From Parvibaculum sp041688015 (GTDB lineage Bacteria; Pseudomonadota; Alphaproteobacteria; Parvibaculales; Parvibaculaceae), in the NCBI GenBank assembly GCA_041688015.1, contig JBDNIY010000014.1, forward strand, positions 62,001-126,000: a stretch of 64,000 nucleotides of DNA. Direction: 5' to 3'. The translations under genes and the position numbers were made by a program. The notes below the pieces were generated by a model. The model saw only the letters and a list, made by a program, of their open reading frames with translations, made no database searches and was not told where the DNA came from. Positions 36,224 through 45,144 of the stretch are shown here, piece by piece. How positions within the stretch are numbered: position 1 is the stretch's first letter; each line of letters begins with the position of its first letter.

Positions 36224-37048
36224 TCACCCCTGCCAGTTGGCCTTGCGTTTCTCCATCCAGGCTTTGACGCCTTCCTTGTAGTCGGGATGCATCGACATCT
36301 CGACCAGCATAGCCTCGGAATGGTTCACCGCTGAGGCCGCGTCGCCGTGGAGGTCCGTATAGATCTGGCGTTTTGTCTCACGCAGCGAGCCAGGCGAGAC
36401 GCCATCGGCCATGGTACGGGCATAGGCGATGACATGGGGCATCAACTCATCGGCTGGTAACAGCTTGTTGAGGAAGCCCATGCCCATCGCCTCGTCTGAG
36501 GTGAAGACGCGGCTCGACAGCAAGATATCATTGGCGAAGGTCACGCCGATAATACGGGGCAGCAGCCACGACAGGCCATATTCGGCTGGAAAATTAAAAC
36601 GCCCATGGGCGGCTGTGAATTTGGCGCCGGGAACAGCAAAGCGGAGGTCGGCATAGGCGGCCAGCACAAGGCCTACACCGGCAGCGGGTCCATTGATCGC
36701 TGCGATCACCGGCTTTGTCAGGCCGAAATGATAGGCAAAGGTCGCATCAAATTCGGGCGCGACGCCATAGCCGGGTTTAGCGATGTCGTCTGAAATCCCC
36801 GCATCATATTTGCCGCGCTCAGAATGGCCCTCCAACGCATTGAGGTCCGCACCAGCGCAGAAGGCCCGGCCTTCAGGATCGCCCGTCACGATAATAACGC
36901 GGACGTCCGGGTCATGGTCAGCCTCGTTCAGCACCCAGCGATATTCGGTATGCATACGGCCCGTCCATGCGTTGCGGCGCTTGGGCCGTGACAAGGTGAT
37001 GGTGGCGAGGCCGTCGGCAATTTCGTAGCGGATGGTTTTGAGTTCCAT
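36224..37048 (-). CDS. Enoyl-CoA hydratase/isomerase (crotonase) family protein
   Basis: This 274-residue protein has the crotonase fold: VIIVTGDPEGRAFCAGADLNALEG supplies the first oxyanion-hole segment and PVIAAINGPAAGVGLVLAAYADLRFA the second. In place of the usual Glu pair of hydratases there is AEYGLSWLLPRIIG with one Glu, so it may be an isomerase or a hydratase of unusual acyl-CoAs. A GAGGAG ribosome site precedes ATG 37048. It lies 11 bp after the alpha/beta hydrolase, with which it shares a duplicated 5' segment. Confidence 0.9.
   Translation of the reverse strand: MELKTIRYEIADGLATITLSRPKRRNAWTGRMHTEYRWVLNEADHDPDVRVIIVTGDPEGRAFCAGADLNALEGHSERGKYDAGISDDIAKPGYGVAPEFDATFAYHFGLTKPVIAAINGPAAGVGLVLAAYADLRFAVPGAKFTAAHGRFNFPAEYGLSWLLPRIIGVTFANDILLSSRVFTSDEAMGMGFLNKLLPADELMPHVIAYARTMADGVSPGSLRETKRQIYTDLHGDAASAVNHSEAMLVEMSMHPDYKEGVKAWMEKRKANWQG
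36953..37048 (-). repeat. Copy 1 of a 96-bp duplicated gene start (crotonase)
   Basis: The first 32 codons of the crotonase gene match the first 32 codons of the neighbouring hydrolase frame at 78 of 96 bases and 26 of 32 residues, in the same orientation and frame. About half of the changes are silent third-position changes. Similarity stops right after the shared Met codon 32. Confidence 0.9.
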
Positions 37049-37059
37049 GACAAGTCTCC

Positions 37060-37947
37060 TCAGGCGTCCAGATAATCGCGAATGATGTCGGCGATCCGCG
37101 CGGGTTGTTCAGGCAGCATGGCGTGGCCGGCATTGGCAAGCTCCACCAATGTCACGCGCTCGGGCATGCGCCTTTTCAGATCATAAGCGTTGGCGGGCAA
37201 GGCGATCGTGTCTTCCAGCGCCTGCACGACCAGCATGGGCTGCCCGCCTGCCTCCCACCAATCCTCAACCGGCGTAAGGCGCACGGCAGTCGATTGCATG
37301 AGCATCACCTTTGGGTACCAGCCTTCGCGCCAAACTGACGCGTCATGGCCCTTGGCAAAGAAGGCATAGTCAACGTTTTTCAGATGATCGTCAGGTGTCA
37401 GGTCGCTGTTGAAACAATTGATGAGCGCAGTGCGCGCCTTCTCCGGCATTTCGACGAGACCACCGCAGGCAAGCAAGACGACGCGGGAAACGAGAGCCGG
37501 GAAATCCGCCGCCGTGGTGCGGGCAAGGCGATTGCCGAAGGCATGGCCGAGTATGGTGACAGGCGCGGTGCCGAGGCTTTCGACAACAGCGGCCACATCT
37601 TCAGCAAGATCGTGGAGCGTGAGGTCGGCCATCGGACCGCTGCTGCCTGCGATGCCGCGCGGATCGGGAAGCGTGACGCGATAGCTGGCGCCCGCAAACG
37701 CCGAGGCAACTTCGTCAAAATCGCCACCCGGGCGACCGAGCGAGGCCAGCATGACAATGGGGGCACCTGCCTGTGGCCCGATGCTTCGCCCGCAAAGAAC
37801 AACACGTGCGCCGCTCTTGTCATTTCTCGCCAGTTCATAAGGTTCAAATGTCATATGCCCCATCCATAAATTATGGCGCTTGGGGCGCGACTGGGTGATG
37901 GTAGCGAGCCCGTCAGCAATCTCGTAGCGAATGGTTTGGAGTTCCAT
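37060..37947 (-). CDS. Alpha/beta hydrolase fused to a crotonase N-terminal fragment
   Basis: From ATG 37947 (SD GGGAGGA at 37951-37957) the product is 295 aa. Residues 1-32 copy the start of the downstream crotonase (MELQTIRYEIADGLATIT). Residues 33-295 are an alpha/beta hydrolase: LPDPRGIAGSS, nucleophile region VTILGHAFGNRLART (here GHAFG, with Ala where the catalytic Ser is normally found), LVVQALEDTIALP for the acid, and GHAMLPEQPA for His. An internal ATG at 37854 could give the hydrolase alone. The apparent loss of the Ser nucleophile raises doubt about hydrolytic activity. Confidence 0.85.
   Translation of the reverse strand: MELQTIRYEIADGLATITQSRPKRHNLWMGHMTFEPYELARNDKSGARVVLCGRSIGPQAGAPIVMLASLGRPGGDFDEVASAFAGASYRVTLPDPRGIAGSSGPMADLTLHDLAEDVAAVVESLGTAPVTILGHAFGNRLARTTAADFPALVSRVVLLACGGLVEMPEKARTALINCFNSDLTPDDHLKNVDYAFFAKGHDASVWREGWYPKVMLMQSTAVRLTPVEDWWEAGGQPMLVVQALEDTIALPANAYDLKRRMPERVTLVELANAGHAMLPEQPARIADIIRDYLDA
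37852..37947 (-). repeat. Copy 2 of the 96-bp duplicated gene start (hydrolase)
   Basis: This is the hydrolase-side copy of the crotonase 5' segment. It supplies the start codon and first 32 residues of the hydrolase frame. The ribosome-binding sites upstream of the two copies differ, so the duplicated block begins at the ATG. Confidence 0.9.
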
Positions 37948-38058
37948 GTATCCTCCCGTCATCCACTATAGAATGCCGGGAGGTCATGCCAATCGGTTTT
38001 AAGTCAGCACCCCCTCAGCTTTGCGACCGACAGCGCAGTCAAAAGCTGAAACAGATTA

Positions 38059-38451
38059 TTACCAATGGTTGGTGGATTTGGAGAAGGTCAATTTCGAGAC
38101 TGTGCCCTTCTTGTCATATTGGACGGTCAGGCTTTCTATCTGAACATATTGGGCCTGATAGGCCGTAAAACTGTGTGAGAATGTTTGAACGACGATGCCA
38201 TCTGATACCGATGTAGTCATCGGATTTCCGAGCACCTGCATGACTTGCGACTGGGGTGTGCCCTTAGGGAACATAACGGCCACACTGGCGTCCGTTGCAG
38301 TGGCCAGAACCTGAGGTCCTTCATTTTTATCGGCCAGAGCGCCACCTGGGGCGTAGAGACTTGCTTCGTCGTACATCATCGGTACGCAACCTGCAGAAAA
38401 CAAAAGGCCTATTGCGACAACTACATAACTAAACGGCAGCACAAATTTCAA
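38059..38451 (-). CDS. Small outer-membrane lipoprotein, SmpA/BamE-like
   Basis: The 130-residue protein has a lipoprotein signal (LLFSAGCVPM, Cys near residue 22). The mature part contains FPKGTPQSQVMQVLGNPMTTSVSDG, which resembles the SmpA/OmlA pattern of GxTxxxVxxxLGxP, and a hydrophobic beta-rich end. BamE-like proteins support the BAM complex, but this could equally be another member of the SmpA/OmlA fold. The 232-bp gap between it and pheT shows nothing I can identify. Confidence 0.65.
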   Translation of the reverse strand: MKFVLPFSYVVVAIGLLFSAGCVPMMYDEASLYAPGGALADKNEGPQVLATATDASVAVMFPKGTPQSQVMQVLGNPMTTSVSDGIVVQTFSHSFTAYQAQYVQIESLTVQYDKKGTVSKLTFSKSTNHW

Positions 38452-38683
38452 TTCGAGTCACTCCTACAAAAAAAGCCGGTACCGATCAAGAAACAGCCCA
38501 GCCAAACATCCCGCAATCATGATACGAAGCACCGTTAACGGATAGCTCCGCACGCCCTAGTCCGAGTACGTCAATAATCACTGCTTTTATCTGGAAAGTA
38601 TAGCTCCGGAATATCCGTACCCGATGCATAACGCCACACCCCAATATGAAGCCGAGGGTGGCGGTCGCTATCTGATAGGGATA

Positions 38684-41116
38684 TCAGCCGCGCAATGTGC
38701 CGCCTGTCGCCTTTTCAACCGCGGCGATGATCGCCTTCGACGCGGCGGCAATGTCTTCGTCCGTCAGCGTTTTGTCGGTCGGTTGCAAAGTCACTTCAAT
38801 GGCAAGTGACTTCTTGCCATCGCCCATCGCGCCGCCTTCAAACACATCAAACAGAGCTACATCGACAATCAGCTTCTTGTCGGCGTTGCGCGCAGCACGG
38901 ATCAATGTGTCGGCGGCAACGCCCGCATCGACCACAAAGGCAAAGTCACGGCGGAGCGGCTGGAGGTCCGACAGAGTGAGCGGGCCTTTAGCGCGCGTGG
39001 CTTTCTTTTTGGGTTCCGGTAGCGCGTCAGGAAAAATCTCAAAGGCGACAATGGGGCCAGCCACATCCATCTCAGCGAGAATACGCGGATGCACTTCGCC
39101 GAAATAGCCAACGACATTTTTCGGGCCGAGCTTGAAAGTGCCCGAACGTCCCGGATGATACCAATGGGGTGCGTCATTGCTCACCTGAAGCTGCGGCGCA
39201 CCAAGGGCGGCCAGCAGCGCCAAGGCGTCTGCCTTGGCATCCAGCGCCTCGACAGACGTCGCCTTGCCCTGCCAATGGCGTCCGGCCCCTTGCGGACGCG
39301 CGGTGCCGCGCCGCAAGCCTGTTGCGGCAAAGGCCTGGCCTTCGGGCGTCTCATCGCCGAATTGCTGGCCGGCTTCAAAAAGTGCGAGATCGGCAAAGCC
39401 GCGATCAATGTTGCGGCCCGCCGCTGCGATCAGGCCTGCAAGCAGGCTCGGGCGCATATGGCTCATGTCAGCAGAAATCGGATTGGCGAGTTTCAAGGCC
39501 GGGGTCGCGTTGCCGCCACCAAAAAGCGTGGCTTGCGCTTCGGACACAAAAGACCAATTCACTGTTTCGACGAGGCCACGCGCGGCCAGCGCGCGGCGCG
39601 CCAAGCGTTCACGGCGCAATGACGCCGATAGGACAGGCTTTGCCACCGCATGGACGCGCGGCAAGGCAACCGACTTCACACCAGCAAGACCATGCACACG
39701 CACAACTTCTTCAACCAGATCGGCGCTACCGTCGATGTCGGGACGCCATGAAGGCACGGCCACATCGAGATGCCCGCCCGCCTTTTCACTGACCTCAAAG
39801 CCCAGGGCTTCAAGGATGCTTGTCGATTGATTGCGCGCCAGAGAAAGGCCTGTGAGCTTTTCAACACGCATCGGATCGAAGTTAATGTGTTTGATCGTAT
39901 CAGGTGCGTGACCCGCCACGATGATGTTGGACGGCTCGCCGCCGCAAAGCTCAAGGATCATCTTCGTTGCAAGCTCAAGGCCCGGCACGGTGAAAGCGGG
40001 GTCGATGCCGCGCTCAAAACGATAACGCGCGTCAGAAATAATCCCCGTGGCGCGGCCTGTCTTGGCGGTGCGCACTGGATCAAAATAGGCGCTTTCGATA
40101 AAGACGTCCGTGGTCGTCTCCGACGAGCCCGATGTTTCGCCCCCCATGACACCAGCAAAGCCAAGCACATTTTCATCGTCAGCGATGACGCAATAATCCG
40201 GCGCAACGTCATAGGTCTTGCCGTCGAGCGCGACGAGCTTTTCACCCTTGCGACCGAGACGGGCGGTGAGATCGCCTTTGACCTTGGCCGCGTCATAAAC
40301 GTGAAGCGGGCGAGCGCGGTCCAGCGAGATGAAATTGGTGATGTCCACCAGCGCGTTGATGGGACGAAGACCCACGGCGATCAGGTACTTCTGCAACCAT
40401 TCCGGGCTTGAGCCATTTTTCACGCCTCGGATCAGGCGGCCCGCGAAAATTGGGCAGGCGTCTTCCGTGCCTTCAGCAAAATCGAGCTTGATACCGATGG
40501 GGCTGTCGAATATGCCTTTAACCGGCGGGATATGACCTTCGCGCAGACGGCCAAGACCGGCGGCGGCAAGGTCGCGCGCCACGCCATAAACGCCGAGGCA
40601 ATCGGGGCGGTTGGGCGTAATAGCAATATCGATAACAGGATCGTTCGCGCCCAAGGCCTCAGACGCCAGTGTACCAACCGCCCAAGTGTCGGGCAGTTCG
40701 ATGATGCCAGTGTGTTCGTCCGACAGTTCCAATTCGCGCTCGGAACACATCATGCCGTTTGATTCAACGCCGCGAATTTTTGTCGGCTTCAGCACCATGC
40801 CATTAGCGGGGATCGTGACACCAGAGGGCGCGAACACACCTGTGAGGCCCGCGCGCGCGTTGGGCGCACCGCAAACAACCTGCAAGACCTCAACCTTGCC
40901 ATCGACGAGCGCTTCGACCTTGCAGACTTGCAATTTGTCGGCATCGGGATGGGGCGCGGCTTCAAGGATTTTGGCAACGCGAAACGGCGCGAGCACCAGC
41001 GTCGGGTCTTCCACGCCTTCGACTTCGAGGCCAAGCATGGTCAATTGTTCAACGATCTGATCAAGCGTTGCATCGGTTTCGAGCGGCTGCTTCAGCCAAG
41101 AGAGTGTGAACTTCAC
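38684..41116 (-). CDS. pheT: Phenylalanyl-tRNA synthetase beta subunit
   Basis: This 810-residue subunit pairs with PheS to charge tRNA-Phe. Domains in order: N-terminal tRNA-binding fold (FRVAKILEAAPHPDADKLQVC, residues ~45-150), B3/B4 editing region (~215-400), B5, the catalytic-like core, and a C-terminal anticodon-binding FDX-ACB domain (LQPLRRDFAFVVD onward, ~715-810). The start overlaps the pheS stop by ATGA. Confidence 0.97.
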   Translation of the reverse strand: MKFTLSWLKQPLETDATLDQIVEQLTMLGLEVEGVEDPTLVLAPFRVAKILEAAPHPDADKLQVCKVEALVDGKVEVLQVVCGAPNARAGLTGVFAPSGVTIPANGMVLKPTKIRGVESNGMMCSERELELSDEHTGIIELPDTWAVGTLASEALGANDPVIDIAITPNRPDCLGVYGVARDLAAAGLGRLREGHIPPVKGIFDSPIGIKLDFAEGTEDACPIFAGRLIRGVKNGSSPEWLQKYLIAVGLRPINALVDITNFISLDRARPLHVYDAAKVKGDLTARLGRKGEKLVALDGKTYDVAPDYCVIADDENVLGFAGVMGGETSGSSETTTDVFIESAYFDPVRTAKTGRATGIISDARYRFERGIDPAFTVPGLELATKMILELCGGEPSNIIVAGHAPDTIKHINFDPMRVEKLTGLSLARNQSTSILEALGFEVSEKAGGHLDVAVPSWRPDIDGSADLVEEVVRVHGLAGVKSVALPRVHAVAKPVLSASLRRERLARRALAARGLVETVNWSFVSEAQATLFGGGNATPALKLANPISADMSHMRPSLLAGLIAAAGRNIDRGFADLALFEAGQQFGDETPEGQAFAATGLRRGTARPQGAGRHWQGKATSVEALDAKADALALLAALGAPQLQVSNDAPHWYHPGRSGTFKLGPKNVVGYFGEVHPRILAEMDVAGPIVAFEIFPDALPEPKKKATRAKGPLTLSDLQPLRRDFAFVVDAGVAADTLIRAARNADKKLIVDVALFDVFEGGAMGDGKKSLAIEVTLQPTDKTLTDEDIAAASKAIIAAVEKATGGTLRG

Positions 41117-42204
41117 GACGAGAGCCCTCCGGCCAGTGACGGCATATCAAGCGCCGAAAAACCATAGTGACGCAACCAGCGCAGGTCGCTTTCAAAGAAG
41201 GCGCGTAGGTCGGGAATGCCATATTTGAGCATGGCGATACGGTCGAGGCCGATGCCGAAAGCAAAGCCTTGATATTTTTCGGGGTCGAGGCCCACGGCTT
41301 TCAGCACATTAGGATGGACCATGCCGCAACCGAGGATTTCCAGCCAATCGTCACCTTCGCCAATGCGGATTTCATTGCCGAGACGGGCGCAACGCACATC
41401 AACTTCCATCGAGGGTTCGGTGAAAGGAAAGAAAGACGGGCGCATCCGCAACTCCACGCCTTCAACTTCAAAGAAGGCGGCGAGGAATTCTTCCAGCACC
41501 CATTTCAGATGGCCCATATGCGTGGTCTCGTCGATCACAAGGCCTTCAATCTGATGAAACTGGGGCGTGTGCGTTTGGTCGCTATCGCTGCGATAGGTGC
41601 GGCCGGGGCAGATGAAGCGGAAAGGTGGTTTGCCCTTTTCCATCGTGCGTACCTGCACGGGGCTTGTATGCGTGCGCAGCAGCAGACGCGAGCCATCAGC
41701 GCGGGGCTCAAAATAGAAGGTGTCGTGCATTTCACGCGCTGGATGAGCCTCAGGAAAGTTCAGCGCCGTGAAATTATAATGGTCGGTTTCAATGTCTGGC
41801 CCCTGCTCATAGGCAAAGCCCATATCAGCGAAAATGGCGACAACTTCGTCAAGCACTTGGCTGAGCGGATGGATGCGGCCGACTTCGGCGGCGCTCTCGC
41901 GCACCGGCAGGGTCAAATCGATCTTTTCGTTGGCGAGGCGTGCTTCAAGCGCGGCTTGGGCGAGCGCTGCCTTGCGGTCACTCAATGCCGCATTGAGGCG
42001 ATCCTTCAGGCCGTTGAGCGCAGGCCCCGCGGTCTTGCGCTCGTCCGCGCTCATGCCGCCAAGGCTCTTCATTAGCTCCGAAACGCGGCCCTTTTTGCCA
42101 AGGGCGGCGACGCGCACGGTTTCGAGCGTGGCTTCGTCCATCGCATCCGCAATGGCTGTGCCGAATTCTGTTTCGAGTTTTTCGAGGTCCTGAATATCCG
42201 TCAT
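41113..42204 (-). CDS. pheS: Phenylalanyl-tRNA synthetase alpha subunit
   Basis: This 363-residue class II synthetase subunit has an N-terminal coiled coil (about 1-90), motif 1 HPAREMHDTFYF, motif 2 LLRTHTSPVQ with QFHQIEGLVID, and motif 3 GFAFGIGLDRIAML. It binds Phe and ATP. ATG 42204 is preceded by GAGAAAG; an upstream TTG adds four residues only. The 169-bp gap to rplT contains a GC-rich hairpin (42302-42323) but no attenuator peptide was found. Confidence 0.97.
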   Translation of the reverse strand: MTDIQDLEKLETEFGTAIADAMDEATLETVRVAALGKKGRVSELMKSLGGMSADERKTAGPALNGLKDRLNAALSDRKAALAQAALEARLANEKIDLTLPVRESAAEVGRIHPLSQVLDEVVAIFADMGFAYEQGPDIETDHYNFTALNFPEAHPAREMHDTFYFEPRADGSRLLLRTHTSPVQVRTMEKGKPPFRFICPGRTYRSDSDQTHTPQFHQIEGLVIDETTHMGHLKWVLEEFLAAFFEVEGVELRMRPSFFPFTEPSMEVDVRCARLGNEIRIGEGDDWLEILGCGMVHPNVLKAVGLDPEKYQGFAFGIGLDRIAMLKYGIPDLRAFFESDLRWLRHYGFSALDMPSLAGGLSS

Positions 42205-42373
42205 GAGCTTTCTCAAACGTCAAAAATCGCCAAGCGCCGGGGGTCAGCTCGGTGGCGAGGGAACGCGATTGAGAATAGCGGATCCGCCCCACCCCGGTCA
42301 GGCCCGCATGCGCACATGCGAGCCCCGACGGGTGTATCGGCCCTGAAGGGTCAGGTAAAGGGCAGCAGGCGCC

Positions 42374-42730
42374 TTAATCGAGGGCTGCTTGGGCCTTTTC
42401 GACCAGGACCTTGAAGGCCTCAGGTTCATGGATGGCAAGATCAGAGAGCACCTTGCGGTCAACCTCGATGCCAGCCTTGCTGAGACCGTCGATAAATCGG
42501 CCATAAGTCAGGCCAAGCTCGCGGGTCGCAGCGTTGATGCGCTGGATCCAGAGCGAGCGGAAGTTGCGCTTCCTCGTGCGACGGTCACGATAGGCATATT
42601 GGCCGGCCTTCTCGACCGCCTGATTGGCGATACGGAAGGTGTTCTTGCGACGGCCGTAAAAGCCCTTCGCTGCCTTAATTACTTTGCGGTGGCGGGCGTG
42701 GGTGGTAACGCCCCGTTTAACGCGCGACAT
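42374..42730 (-). CDS. rplT: 50S ribosomal protein L20
   Basis: This 118-residue basic protein matches L20 (MSRVKRGVTTHARHRKVIKAA...GFYGRRKNTFRIA...LTYGRFIDGLSKAGIEVDRKVLSDLA as separate segments). It is an early 23S rRNA assembly protein and, in many bacteria, a translational repressor of its operon. It follows rpmI by 31 bp. Confidence 0.98.
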   Translation of the reverse strand: MSRVKRGVTTHARHRKVIKAAKGFYGRRKNTFRIANQAVEKAGQYAYRDRRTRKRNFRSLWIQRINAATRELGLTYGRFIDGLSKAGIEVDRKVLSDLAIHEPEAFKVLVEKAQAALD

Positions 42731-42761
42731 GGTTCAATTCCTCTTCAGGGTGTCCGGGGCT

Positions 42762-42962
42762 TCACGCGTTCGGCATGAAGTATTTAAGCACACGTGCCGC
42801 GTCCACTTTGGACATGATCGTCGTGCCGCGCTTATTCCGGATCTGCTTGTTGGATCGACGGATCATCATGTGGCGTTTGCCAGCTTGACCACGTTTCACC
42901 AGGCCTGAAGCGGTAAGCCTGAAGCGTTTCTTGGTACCGCTCTTGGTCTTCAACTTGGGCAT
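42762..42962 (-). CDS. rpmI: 50S ribosomal protein L35
   Basis: The 66-residue protein begins MPKLKTKSGTKKRFRLTASG and continues with the L35 hallmark HMMIRRSNKQIRNKRGTT. ATG 42962 follows a GGAG site; the longer open frame upstream is not coding. It heads the rpmI-rplT-pheS-pheT unit. Upstream, 43014-43216 has no gene and should carry the promoter and leader. infC, the usual first gene, lies 7.3 kb away. Confidence 0.97.
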   Translation of the reverse strand: MPKLKTKSGTKKRFRLTASGLVKRGQAGKRHMMIRRSNKQIRNKRGTTIMSKVDAARVLKYFMPNA

Positions 42963-43216
42963 TTTGCACTCCTTTTGGGTCAGCCTCACTCGCTGAAGAC
43001 CTTGATATTTCAAGGAAAAATGAGGCTAGTCTTGGCATTTCGGACGGTCACGGCATGCCCTTCATGGCCGGATCGCCCCGAAGTCGCGGATTTATAAGGA
43101 AAATCCCCGTGAGGTCAAGGCGATTGGCCCAAAATTGGGGCCAGATGAGGCGGGTGAGACGAAATGGCTGGCCTCCTTGCCCGCTCAAGCATGTCGGCGA
43201 GTGACCAGAGGCCGCG

Positions 43217-43564
43217 TCAGCCGCAGTGAAACTTGCTCACCACGTCATTTTCATCAAGCGTGACGTTGAGACGGTCGGGAAGATAGTCTCTCGTCACCAT
43301 CGTTCCGGGACGGATGACGCGCAGAGAGCTGATGGGCAGGGCGCTGACATCGCCCAGTAAGACTTCAAATTTACCGTAAGGCTGAACGACCCAATCGCGG
43401 CCAAATCCTTCGGCAACACCTGCACAGCCAACCAGTCTGCCCGCAAAGGTATGGGCGGCCTGGTCTTGTGGTGGCTCTGTATCAGATGGTGCCGGGTCGC
43501 ACCCTGTCAGCGCAAAAAGGCTGATGGCCGCCAGCACGGTGCGGGCTTCCCTTTTAAACATCAT
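43217..43564 (-). CDS. I78-family peptidase-inhibitor-like lipoprotein
   Basis: From ATG 43564 (GGAGGAT upstream) the product is 115 aa. A lipobox (LFALTGCDPA) anchors it to the outer envelope. The C-terminal half ends LRVIRPGTMVTRDYLPDRLN...VSKFHCG, which fits the I78 inhibitor pattern (RPGxxVTxDxxxxRLN...V...xCG). Such proteins inhibit serine proteases and may guard the periplasm. Alternative: a related lipoprotein with no inhibitory role. Confidence 0.72.
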   Translation of the reverse strand: MMFKREARTVLAAISLFALTGCDPAPSDTEPPQDQAAHTFAGRLVGCAGVAEGFGRDWVVQPYGKFEVLLGDVSALPISSLRVIRPGTMVTRDYLPDRLNVTLDENDVVSKFHCG

Positions 43565-43765
43565 CACGCGCGATCCTCCTCCAAGGTCGCCGCAAGGATA
43601 GCCTACGCGGCCATCACTGTCGGGTATTATGAAACGAAAGCCACCACACGAACTGGCGCAGCGCTGCAATGGGCGAGTTTCATGGCCCCCCAATTTTGTT
43701 CTTTTGACGAACGATAACAAATTTACACAAAAATAAACCGCTATCGATTGTCATAGGAAACAAGC

Positions 43766-45013
43766 CTACTTCGTCGCGCTCGTCTGATTGACTTGCGCCT
43801 TGGCAACTGAGGCGCGGACAACGGGGATTTCATCGTCGGCAAGCGGTTTCATCCAGTTTTTGCGGGCCAAGGCTGCTTCGATATAGGGGGCAAGCTCCTT
43901 GGCCTTCTTGGCTTCACGCTCGGCCACCTCGGCCTTGAACTCCGGCATGACTTCGGCGGCGAAGAGTTCGAGCGATTGACAAATATGCTCGTGTAGGTTG
44001 CGTCCGGCCTGCTGCATAAAGATGACTTGGTCGATGCCTGAGGCCTGAAAAGCGCGCAAATGCTGGCGCATGTCTTCAGGCGTGCCGATGCCGGTGGCGA
44101 TGTTTTCAGCGCGCGCCGCGGCGTCGATGATTTCCTGCGTGCGGTTGCCACGCTTTTTCAGATAATCGCCCCACATATCGGTGCGGCCAGGCACCGTGTC
44201 GTGCGCGACCAGCGCATTGAGCGCATAGCCAAAAAATTCAAAGCCTTCGTGGCCACGCCGAATGGCCTCGGCGCGATCATGGTGCACGGAAAAATTCGAC
44301 ACCATGGCGATATTGGCATTAACGCTGTGCCCGATGGGCTTGCACTGATCAGACTTGATGATGCCGTAATAAATCTCTGACCAAGCGTTGGCTTCCTCAG
44401 GATCCAGAAATGAAAATGCCAGCGCGCCAACACCCAATTGCGCGGCGATCTTGATCGTGTCGCGATTGGTGCAGGCCATCCACATGGGCGGATGTGGTTT
44501 TTGCACGGGCTTGGGCAGCACGTTGCGGCATGGCATCGAAAAATACTGGCCCTCAAAACCGGGATAGGGGTCGAGCACCATCATATTGGCGATCTGCTCG
44601 CCCGCCTCGATGGCCATGGCGCGTTTTTCCTTGGCCGGGATGTTGAAACCGCCAAGCTCCAGACGCGTCGCGCCTTCGCCAATGCCAAAATCAACACGCC
44701 CGCGCGAAATGATGTCGAGGGTTGCCAGCCCTTCGGCGGTGCGCGCTGGATGGTTGTAGTTCGGGATTACCTGACGGATGCCATGGCCGACGCGAATGTT
44801 TTTAGTGCGCGCGGCGGCCGCCGACAGAAAAACTTCCGGTGCGGATGAATGGGAATATTCGTCAAGAAAATGATGCTCCACTTCCCATGCATGATCAAAG
44901 CCGAGCTTGTCGGCCAGCACCACCTGATCGAGCGCCTCATGGAATAGGCGCTCTTCGTCACCGGGCAACCATGGCTTGGGCAATTGCAACTCGTAGAACA
45001 CACCGAACTTCAT
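43766..45013 (-). CDS. LLM-class flavin-dependent oxidoreductase
   Basis: This 415-residue luciferase-like protein shows the TIM-barrel family pattern: LADKLGFDHAWEVEHHF, RIRVGHGI-like KNIRVGHGIRQV, NHPARTAEGLATLDIISRGRVDFGIGEG, and PPMWMACTNRDTIKIAAQLG. It would use reduced FMN, supplied by a separate reductase, to oxidise an organic substrate. It is divergent from the Fe-ADH gene across 131 bp and belongs to a probable catabolic cluster. The substrate cannot be deduced; the family ranges from monoterpene to alkane monooxygenases. Confidence 0.88.
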   Translation of the reverse strand: MKFGVFYELQLPKPWLPGDEERLFHEALDQVVLADKLGFDHAWEVEHHFLDEYSHSSAPEVFLSAAAARTKNIRVGHGIRQVIPNYNHPARTAEGLATLDIISRGRVDFGIGEGATRLELGGFNIPAKEKRAMAIEAGEQIANMMVLDPYPGFEGQYFSMPCRNVLPKPVQKPHPPMWMACTNRDTIKIAAQLGVGALAFSFLDPEEANAWSEIYYGIIKSDQCKPIGHSVNANIAMVSNFSVHHDRAEAIRRGHEGFEFFGYALNALVAHDTVPGRTDMWGDYLKKRGNRTQEIIDAAARAENIATGIGTPEDMRQHLRAFQASGIDQVIFMQQAGRNLHEHICQSLELFAAEVMPEFKAEVAEREAKKAKELAPYIEAALARKNWMKPLADDEIPVVRASVAKAQVNQTSATK

Positions 45014-45144
45014 GACGATCCTCCCCGACCGAATGACTGGCTGCCATTATTGTTTTGCAGCGCAATATACCGAACTTCTATTTTATATACTGGTGGGTAG
45101 CCATGCAAGCCCCTATACTGCGACGATCACCGGGGGCAAAGACC

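Noticed and set aside
39770..40411. A 213-codon open frame antisense to pheT
   Set aside because: Shadow frame within a fully conserved synthetase gene; no initiation signals.
43014..43216. L20-type leader pseudoknot upstream of rpmI
   Set aside because: The region is GC-rich and probably holds a promoter, but I could not draw a convincing conserved leader structure by eye.
45014..45144. TetR operator in the LLM/Fe-ADH divergent region
   Set aside because: I looked for an inverted repeat and saw only weak, imperfect AT-rich matches; not reported as a site.
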